In this document: positions 23,357-29,828 of the stretch, one piece after another
Layout of the letters: every line of letters begins with the position of its first letter
How positions within the stretch are numbered: position 1 is the stretch's first letter
Assembly (NCBI RefSeq): GCF_003604195.1
Contig: NZ_QXGR01000005.1
Span: 290,341-354,340, forward strand
From: Simplicispira lacusdiani
GTDB taxonomy: Bacteria; Pseudomonadota; Gammaproteobacteria; Burkholderiales; Burkholderiaceae_C
DNA length: 64,000 nt
Direction of reading: 5' to 3'
Translations under genes and position numbers: made by a program
Notes under the pieces: generated by a model
Database searches by the model: none
Seen by the model: the letters and a program-made list of their open reading frames with translations, nothing else
What the model was told of the DNA's origin: nothing

Positions 23357-23459
23357 GCGCGGCCACTGCAGGCCGCACGCGGGGCGGTGCAACGGCGCAC
23401 GGCCCCCACCAGACGAAGGCGTCTGCATGCAGCTCCCGCTGCGTGCTGGCGCCTTTTTT
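23357..23459 (+). promoter_or_regulatory. NasT-responsive two-hexaloop antitermination leader of nirB
   Basis: Hairpin 1: GCGGCC (23359-23364), hexaloop ACTGCA, GGCCGC. Hairpin 2: GTGC (23387-23390), hexaloop AACGGC, GCAC. Both loops have A at position 1 and G at position 4, the ANTAR recognition rule. They are followed by an intrinsic terminator: AAGGCG (23416-23421) pairs with CGCCTT, inner stem GCATGCAGC/GCTGCGTGC, T run 23454-23459, about 30 bases before the nirB ATG. NasT binding to the hairpins should prevent termination. Confidence 0.88.
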
Positions 23460-23488
23460 GTTTTTGGCGAACTGCCTTGGGGGGCACG

Positions 23489-25948
23489 ATGAAAAAATCC
23501 AGGCTGGTGATGGTGGGCAACGGCATGGCCGGTGTGCGCACACTCGAAGAATTGCTCAAGATCGCGCCCGATCTGTACGACATCACGGTCTTCGGTGCCG
23601 AGCCGCACCCGAACTACAACCGCATCCTGCTCTCGCCCGTGCTCGCGGGCGAACAGACGGTGGACGAGATCATCCTCAACGACTGGTCCTGGTACCAGGA
23701 CAACGGCATCCGGCTGCACACGGGCTTCACGGTGACCGACGTGGACCGCGTGCACCGCGTGGTCCATGCCACGAACGCGGCGGGCGAGCAGATCAGCGCC
23801 GAATACGACCGGCTCATCATGGCCACGGGTTCCAACCCGTTCATCCTGCCCTTGCCGGGCAAGGACCTCGACGGCGTGCTGGCCTACCGCGACATCGCCG
23901 ACACCCAGGCCATGATCGACGCCGCCGCCACGTACAAGAGCGCCGTGGTCATCGGCGGCGGCCTGCTGGGCCTGGAGGCCGCCAATGGCCTGATGAAGCG
24001 CGGCATGCAGGTCACCGTGGTGCACGCGGCCGAGTGGCTGATGGAGCGCCAGCTCGACAGCGTGGCCGGCAAGATGCTGCAGAAGTCGCTGCAGGAGCGC
24101 GGCATGCAGTTCCTGATGCAGGGGCAGACCGCCGCGTTGCTCGGTAACGACAGCGGCCGCGTGCGCGCCGTGCAGTTCAAGGACGGCACCGAGGTGCCCG
24201 CCGACCTGGTGGTGATGGCCGTGGGCATCCGCCCCAACACCGCGCTGGCCGAGAAGATGCGCCTGCACGTGAACCGGGGCATCGTCGTCAGCGACACGCT
24301 GCAGACCACCACCGACGCGCGCATCTACGCCGTGGGCGAGTGCGCCGCGCACCGGGGCATTGCCTACGGCCTGGTGGCGCCGCTGTTCGAGCAGGGCAAG
24401 GTGCTGGCCAACCATCTGGCGGAGTTCGGCATCGGCCGCTACCAGGGTTCGCTCACCTCCACCAAGCTCAAGGTGACGGGCATCGATTTGTTCAGCGCGG
24501 GTGACTTCCAGGGCGGCGACGGCACCGAGGAGATCGTGATGAGCGACCCGAGCGGCGGTGTCTACAAGAAGCTGGTGCTCAAGGATGACAAGCTGGTGGG
24601 CGCCTGCCTGTACGGCGACACGGTGGACGGCAGCTGGTATTTCAAGCTGCTGCGCGACGCGCGCCCCGTGGCCGACATCCGCGACAAGCTGATGTTCGGC
24701 GAGTCGAACATGGGCGACGCCGGCCACCAGGGCCAGAACAAGGCCGCCGCCATGGCGGACAGCGACGAGGTGTGCGGCTGCAATGGCGTGACCAAGGGCC
24801 AGATCTGCAAGGCCATCAAGGAGAAGGGCCTGTTCACGCTCGACGAGGTGCGCAAGCACACCAAGGCCAGTGCCAGCTGCGGCTCGTGCACCGGCCTGGT
24901 GGAGCAGATCCTCATGGCCACCGCCGGTGGCGACTATTCCGCCACGCCCAAGACCAAGCCCCTGTGCGGCTGCACCGAGCACGGCCACCAGGCGGTGCGC
25001 GATGCGATCCGCGCCAACAAGCTGCTGACCACTGGCGCGGTGTTCCGTTTCATGGACTGGAAGACGCCCAACGGCTGTCCCACCTGCCGCCCGGCCGTCA
25101 ACTACTACCTGCTCAGCACCTGGCCCAAGGAGGCGCAGGACGACCCGCAGAGCCGCGCCATCAACGAGCGCAGCCACGCCAACATCCAGAAGGACGGCAC
25201 GTATTCCGTGGTGCCGCGCATGTGGGGCGGCGAGACCTCGGCCGACGAGCTGCGCCGCATCGCCGACGTGGTGGACAAGTACCAGATCCCCACCGTGAAG
25301 GTGACGGGCGGCCAGCGCATCGACCTGCTGGGCGTGAAGAAGGAAGACCTGCAGGCCGTGTGGCGCGACATCGGCATGCCCAGCGGCCACGCCTACGCCA
25401 AGGCGCTGCGCACGGTGAAGACCTGCGTGGGCAGCGAGTGGTGCCGCATGGGCACGCAGGACAGCACCAAGATGGGCAAGGACCTGGAGCGTGCCATGTG
25501 GCGCATGAACGCTCCGCACAAGGTGAAGTTCGCCGTCAGCGGCTGCCCGCGCAACTGCGCAGAGAGCGGCATCAAGGACGTCGGCATCATCGGCGTGGAC
25601 AGCGGCTGGGAGATGTACGTCGCCGGCAACGGCGGCATCAAGACCGAGGTGGCGCAGTTCTTCACCAAGCTCAAGACCGCCGAGGAGGTGCTGGAGTACA
25701 CGGGCGCCTTCATGCAGCTCTACCGCGAGGAAGGCTGGTACCTGGAGCGCACCGTGCACTACGTGGCGCGCGTGGGCCTGGACCATGTGAAGAAGAAGAT
25801 CCTCGACGACCACGAGGGCCGCAAGGCGCTGTGGGCACGCCTGCAGTGGGCGCTCGAAGGCGAGCCCGACCCGTGGTTCGAGTTCGACAAGGCGCGCGTG
25901 GACCAGCGCCAGTTCATCCCGATCCAGGTCGAGGGAGCGCCGGCATGA
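23489..25948 (+). CDS. nirB: Assimilatory nitrite reductase [NAD(P)H], large subunit
   Basis: 819 residues; with NirD it reduces nitrite to ammonium in the cytoplasm. Order: FAD domain (VMVGNGMAGVR at the start), NAD(P) domain (VVIGGGLLGLEAANG), BFD-like [2Fe-2S] domain (VCGCNGVTKG ... CGSCTGL), ferredoxin-like half domains, and the siroheme/[4Fe-4S] centre with TCVGSEWCRMG and SGCPRNCAES. ATG 23489 follows the leader terminator at normal distance. Its stop overlaps the next start (ATGA). Siroheme would come from the CobA-type enzyme at 33758. Confidence 0.97.
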   Translation: MKKSRLVMVGNGMAGVRTLEELLKIAPDLYDITVFGAEPHPNYNRILLSPVLAGEQTVDEIILNDWSWYQDNGIRLHTGFTVTDVDRVHRVVHATNAAGEQISAEYDRLIMATGSNPFILPLPGKDLDGVLAYRDIADTQAMIDAAATYKSAVVIGGGLLGLEAANGLMKRGMQVTVVHAAEWLMERQLDSVAGKMLQKSLQERGMQFLMQGQTAALLGNDSGRVRAVQFKDGTEVPADLVVMAVGIRPNTALAEKMRLHVNRGIVVSDTLQTTTDARIYAVGECAAHRGIAYGLVAPLFEQGKVLANHLAEFGIGRYQGSLTSTKLKVTGIDLFSAGDFQGGDGTEEIVMSDPSGGVYKKLVLKDDKLVGACLYGDTVDGSWYFKLLRDARPVADIRDKLMFGESNMGDAGHQGQNKAAAMADSDEVCGCNGVTKGQICKAIKEKGLFTLDEVRKHTKASASCGSCTGLVEQILMATAGGDYSATPKTKPLCGCTEHGHQAVRDAIRANKLLTTGAVFRFMDWKTPNGCPTCRPAVNYYLLSTWPKEAQDDPQSRAINERSHANIQKDGTYSVVPRMWGGETSADELRRIADVVDKYQIPTVKVTGGQRIDLLGVKKEDLQAVWRDIGMPSGHAYAKALRTVKTCVGSEWCRMGTQDSTKMGKDLERAMWRMNAPHKVKFAVSGCPRNCAESGIKDVGIIGVDSGWEMYVAGNGGIKTEVAQFFTKLKTAEEVLEYTGAFMQLYREEGWYLERTVHYVARVGLDHVKKKILDDHEGRKALWARLQWALEGEPDPWFEFDKARVDQRQFIPIQVEGAPA

Positions 25949-26724
25949 AACGCCGTGGCCTGATCGTGCTCGCCGCCGCCTCCGGCCTGGGCGTGGGCGC
26001 GCGGGCCCAGGTGAGCGACCTCAACGACGCCATCAACAAAGCCGGCCGCCAGCGCATGCTCTCGCAGCGCATGGCCAAGGCCTGGCTGGCCCTGGTGCAC
26101 CGCGCGGAGAGCAGCGCGGCCCAGCCCATCCTGGACCGCTCGATGGCCCTGTTCGACCGCCAGCTCGTCGAGCTCAAGGCCTACGCCCCCAGCGCCGACA
26201 TCCGCAAGACCTACGGCGAACTCGAAAGCGCCTGGAGCGAATACAAGGGCCTGCTCGTGGGCACCCGCCCCAACCGCGACAGCGCCGCCCGGCTGCTGCG
26301 CACCGACGCGCGCGTGCTGGCCCTGGCCCACCAGGGCACGGTGCAGTACGAGGCCGCGTCGGGCAAGCCGGTGGGCAAGCTGGTCAACGTGGCGGGCCGC
26401 CAGCGCATGCTTTCGCAGCGCATGGCCAAGTTCTTCTACGCCGCCACGCTGAAGGTGGACACCGCGCAGGCCAGCGCCGAGATCGCCCGCGCGCGCGAGG
26501 AGTTCCTGGCCGCCATGGACCTGCTGCGCAACGCCCCGGAGGCCACCCACGGCATCCGCCTGCAGCTGGAGCTGGCCGACCACCAATGGCTGTTCTTCGA
26601 CATGGCCCTCAAGGAGGTCCACGCCGCCAGCCCCAAGGCGCTGTCCGACATGTTCATCACGAGCGAGAACCTGCTCGCCGTCATGGACCGCATCACCGGC
26701 CTCTATGCCGAACTGAAAACCTGA
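25945..26724 (+). CDS. Exported stand-alone PilJ_N-type sensor domain protein
   Basis: 259 residues with a Sec-type signal (MKRRGLIVLAAASGLGVGARA) and then two repeats of the PilJ N-terminal four-helix sensor type. Each repeat starts with the box AGRQRMLSQRMAK, near residues 33 and 153, which resembles the P-box nitrate-binding segment of NarX/NarQ. There is no membrane anchor, kinase or methyl-accepting part. It overlaps nirB by four bases and precedes nirD by 19, so it is made together with the nitrite reductase subunits. Inference: a periplasmic nitrate/nitrite-binding protein that reports to another receptor or transporter. Confidence 0.85.
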   Translation: MKRRGLIVLAAASGLGVGARAQVSDLNDAINKAGRQRMLSQRMAKAWLALVHRAESSAAQPILDRSMALFDRQLVELKAYAPSADIRKTYGELESAWSEYKGLLVGTRPNRDSAARLLRTDARVLALAHQGTVQYEAASGKPVGKLVNVAGRQRMLSQRMAKFFYAATLKVDTAQASAEIARAREEFLAAMDLLRNAPEATHGIRLQLELADHQWLFFDMALKEVHAASPKALSDMFITSENLLAVMDRITGLYAELKT

Positions 26725-26743
26725 AACGACGAGGAGCACCCAC

Positions 26744-27130
26744 ATGAATACATGGAAACCGATCTGCCGCGTGGACGACATCCCCGTGCTGGGCGCGCGC
26801 CGCGTGCAGCGCGCCCAGGGCCTGGAGGTGGCCGTGTTCCGCACCGAGGCCAATGAGTTCTTCGCCCTGCTCGACCGCTGCCCGCACAAGGGCGGCCCGC
26901 TGTCGCAAGGCATCGTGTTCGGCAACAACGTGGCTTGCCCGCTGCACAACTGGACCATCGGCCTGGCCGACGGCCAGGCCCAGGCGCCCGACGAGGGCTG
27001 CACGCCGAAATTCCGGGTGAAGGTGGAAGACGGCCAGGTCTTCCTCGACGCCGACGAGCTGGCGAGCCACGCCACCACCGAGACACGCCCGCTGGCGGGC
27101 CCCTGCCAGCGCGCCGCCGCCACGGCCTGA
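26744..27130 (+). CDS. nirD: Nitrite reductase small subunit, Rieske-type
   Basis: 128 residues, small partner of NirB. Unlike Escherichia coli NirD, which lost its cluster ligands, this one keeps a full Rieske pair of motifs, CPHKGG and CPLHNW, and so should carry a [2Fe-2S] cluster. The C-terminal 25 residues after FLDADEL are a low-complexity tail. GAGGAG precedes the ATG. Confidence 0.95.
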   Translation: MNTWKPICRVDDIPVLGARRVQRAQGLEVAVFRTEANEFFALLDRCPHKGGPLSQGIVFGNNVACPLHNWTIGLADGQAQAPDEGCTPKFRVKVEDGQVFLDADELASHATTETRPLAGPCQRAAATA

Positions 27131-27191
27131 CCCGCCCCCGGGGCCGGCGCGCGCCGGCCCCACGCTGACCGATCCCAGAAGAAAGAAAACC

Positions 27192-28004
27192 ATGGCCTAT
27201 CTCGTTCCTTCCGAATTCGTCACCAAGATGGTGGACGCCGGCGAATCCAAGATCTACATGTCCACGCGCGACGCGCTGATCCGCGCCTACATGGCGGGCG
27301 CCATCCTGTCGTTGGCGGCTGTGTTCGCCGTGACCGCCTCGGTCATGACCGGATCGGCGCTGGTGGGCGCCATCCTGTTTCCGGTGGGTTTTTGCATGCT
27401 CTACCTGCTGGGCTTCGACCTGTTGACGGGCGTGTTCGTGCTCACGCCGCTGGCCTGGCTGGACAAGCGCCCGGGCGTCACCGTCAAGGCCATCCTGAAG
27501 AACTGGGGCGTGGTGTTCACGGGCAATTTCCTGGGCGCGCTCACGGTGGCGTTCATGATGGCCTTCATCTTCACCTACGGCTTCTCGGTGCCGCCCAACG
27601 AGGTGGGCCAGAAGATCGGCCACATCGGCGAGGCGCGCACGCTGGGCTACGCCCAATATGGCCTGATGGGCTGGCTCACCATCTTCATCCGCGGCATGCT
27701 GTGCAACTGGATGGTGTCCACGGGCGTGGTCGGCGCCATGATCTCCACCACCGTCAGCGGCAAGGTGATCGCGATGTGGATGCCCATCATGCTGTTCTTC
27801 GCCATGACCTTCGAGCACTCGGTGGTGAACATGTTCCTGTTCCCCTCGGGCCTGATGATGGGCGGCAATTTCTCCATCCTGGACTACTTCCTCTGGAACG
27901 AGATCCCCGTGGTGCTGGGCAACCTGGTGGGCGGGCTGGCCTTCACGGGCCTCACGCTCTACGCCACCCACATCAAGACCGCTCCCAAGCGCACGCTGGT
28001 CTGA
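27192..28004 (+). CDS. nirC: Formate/nitrite channel family transporter (NirC-like)
   Basis: 270 residues, about six membrane helices, FocA/NirC pentamer family. The broken-helix motif GFDLLTGVFVL and the C-terminal MTFEHSVVNMFLFP (central pore histidine region) are present. Placed between nirD and the kinase gene, it most likely moves nitrite across the inner membrane. Confidence 0.93.
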   Translation: MAYLVPSEFVTKMVDAGESKIYMSTRDALIRAYMAGAILSLAAVFAVTASVMTGSALVGAILFPVGFCMLYLLGFDLLTGVFVLTPLAWLDKRPGVTVKAILKNWGVVFTGNFLGALTVAFMMAFIFTYGFSVPPNEVGQKIGHIGEARTLGYAQYGLMGWLTIFIRGMLCNWMVSTGVVGAMISTTVSGKVIAMWMPIMLFFAMTFEHSVVNMFLFPSGLMMGGNFSILDYFLWNEIPVVLGNLVGGLAFTGLTLYATHIKTAPKRTLV

Positions 28005-28023
28005 TTTTCTGGACGAGCGGACC

Positions 28024-29763
28024 ATGGAAGGCGCACTGCGGGTCCGCATCGGGCAGCACACCGATCCCGGCCCGAAAGAGGTCAACCAGGACTTCCATGG
28101 CGCCCGCGTCCCCGAGGGGCCGGCGCTGGCCGCCAAGGGCGTGGCGGTGGCGCTGGCCGACGGCATCAGCAGCAGCGATGTGAGCCACATCGCCAGCGCG
28201 GCGGCGGTGCGCGCCCTGATGGACGATTACTACTGCACCTCCGACGCCTGGAGCGTGCAGCGCTCGGTGCAGTGCGTGCTGGCGGCCACCAACTCGTGGC
28301 TGCACGCGCAGACGCAGCGCGGCCCGCACCGTTTCGACCACGACCGGGGCCATGTGTGCACGCTCAGCGCGTTGGTCGTCAAGTCGTCCACGGCGCACCT
28401 GTTCCATGTGGGCGACGCGCGCATCCACCGCGTGCAGGGCAAGGCGCTGGAGCAGCTCACCGAAGACCACCGCCTGCACCTGCCCGGCGGCCAAAGCCAC
28501 CTGGCGCGCGCGCTGGGCCTGCAGCCCCAGCTCGACATCGACTACCAGGCCCTGCCCGTCGAGCCCGGCGACACCTTCGTGCTCACGACCGACGGCGTGC
28601 ACGAGCACGCCAGCGCGGCCTTCATGGCGCAGGCCATCGCGGCCCATGGCGACGACCTGGACCAGGCGGCGCGCGCCATCGTCGCCGAGGCGCTGCGCCG
28701 TGGCAGCCGCGACAACCTGACGGCGCAGATCCTGCGCATCGACGCGCTGCCCGCCCAGGACAGCGGCGAGCTGCAGCGCCAGCGCGCCGCACTGCGCCTG
28801 CCCCCTTTGCTGGAGCCGCGCGACCGGCTCGACGGCTACGAGATCGTGCGCGAGCTGCACGCCAGCCACCGCAGCCACATCTATCTGGCCATCGACCCCG
28901 ACAGCGGCGCCAAGGTGGTGCTCAAGATGCCCTCCATCGACCTGCGCGGCGACCCGGCCTACCTCGACCGCTTCCTGCTCGAAGAGTGGATCGCGCGGCG
29001 CGTGCGCAGCCCCCATGTGCTGCGGCCCAGCACCCATCCTCGACCGCGCCAGCACCTCTACGTGGCGATGGAGTACGTGCCGGGCCAGACGCTGGCGCAG
29101 TGGATGATCGACCACCCCCGGCCCGCCCTGCCCGTGGTGCGCGACATCGTCGCGCAGATCGCGCGCGGCTTGCAGGCCTTCCACCGCATGGAGATGCTGC
29201 ACCAGGACCTGCGGCCCGAGAACATCCTGATCGACGACGCCACGGGCACGGTGAAGATCATCGATTTCGGCGCGGTGCGCGTGGCGGGCCTGGCCGAGAA
29301 CGCGCCGCCGGGCGCGGCCGGCGACATCCTGGGCACGGTGCAGTACACCGCGCCCGAATGCTTCCTGGGCGAGGCCGCCACGCCGCGCTCGGACCTGTTC
29401 TCGCTCGGCGTCATCACCTACCAGATGCTCACCGGCCGCCTGCCCTACGGCACGCAGGTGGCGGGCCTGCGCACGCGCGCCGCGCTGGTGCGGCTGCGCT
29501 ACGCCAGCGCGCTGGACGCGCAGCGCCCCATCCCCACCTGGATCGACGCCGTGCTGGAGCGCGCCGTGCACCCCGATCCGCTCAAGCGCCAGGAGGCGCT
29601 GTCCGAATTCGTGCACGACCTGCGCCAGCCCGGCCCCGCCTACCTTGCCCGTACCCGCGCGCCGCTGTCCCAGCGCAATCCCTTGATGTTCTGGCGCGGC
29701 ATCGCGCTGGTGCTCGCCATCACCGTCGTGGCGCTGCTCGGCGTGATCCACGCCCAGCGCTGA
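28024..29763 (+). CDS. Fused PP2C-type phosphatase and Ser/Thr protein kinase, membrane anchored
   Basis: 579 residues. Residues 1-245 are a PP2C phosphatase with metal-binding motifs (NQDFHG, LADGIS, TTDGVHEH, GSRDNLT). Residues about 265-540 are a Hanks-type kinase: catalytic Lys in VVLKMPS, HQDLRPENILID, DFGAVR, APECFLGE. The glycine-rich loop is degenerate (ELHASHRSHIYL, no glycines). A C-terminal helix (FWRGIALVLAITVVALLGVI) anchors it with both enzymes in the cytoplasm. Similar fusions occur in nitrate-assimilation operons of other proteobacteria; the target is unknown, and NirC, 19 bp upstream, is an obvious candidate. Confidence 0.93.
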   Translation: MEGALRVRIGQHTDPGPKEVNQDFHGARVPEGPALAAKGVAVALADGISSSDVSHIASAAAVRALMDDYYCTSDAWSVQRSVQCVLAATNSWLHAQTQRGPHRFDHDRGHVCTLSALVVKSSTAHLFHVGDARIHRVQGKALEQLTEDHRLHLPGGQSHLARALGLQPQLDIDYQALPVEPGDTFVLTTDGVHEHASAAFMAQAIAAHGDDLDQAARAIVAEALRRGSRDNLTAQILRIDALPAQDSGELQRQRAALRLPPLLEPRDRLDGYEIVRELHASHRSHIYLAIDPDSGAKVVLKMPSIDLRGDPAYLDRFLLEEWIARRVRSPHVLRPSTHPRPRQHLYVAMEYVPGQTLAQWMIDHPRPALPVVRDIVAQIARGLQAFHRMEMLHQDLRPENILIDDATGTVKIIDFGAVRVAGLAENAPPGAAGDILGTVQYTAPECFLGEAATPRSDLFSLGVITYQMLTGRLPYGTQVAGLRTRAALVRLRYASALDAQRPIPTWIDAVLERAVHPDPLKRQEALSEFVHDLRQPGPAYLARTRAPLSQRNPLMFWRGIALVLAITVVALLGVIHAQR

Positions 29764-29773
29764 AGCCTCCACA

Positions 29774-29791
29774 CAGGCACAAGGCTTGCAT
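29774..29791 (+). promoter_or_regulatory. Sigma-54 promoter upstream of nasA
   Basis: AGGCAC-N5-TTGCAT with GG (29776-29777) and GC (29788-29789) exactly ten bases apart, beginning ten bases after the kinase stop. The -24 half lacks only the leading T. It would give nasA its own nitrogen-controlled start inside the operon, with a leader of under 30 nt and no ANTAR structure. Confidence 0.7.
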
Positions 29792-29828
29792 ACCGCACCG
29801 CATGCCCCCCGCAACCGGAAACCACGCC

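Noticed and set aside
28272..29828. Extended frame giving NasA about 500 extra N-terminal residues
   Set aside because: It reads through the kinase gene in another frame; the conserved [4Fe-4S] start of NasA begins only after ATG 29829.
29792..29828. A third ANTAR leader before nasA
   Set aside because: The distance from the -12 element to the start codon is too short for two hairpins and a terminator, and no hexaloop stem is present.
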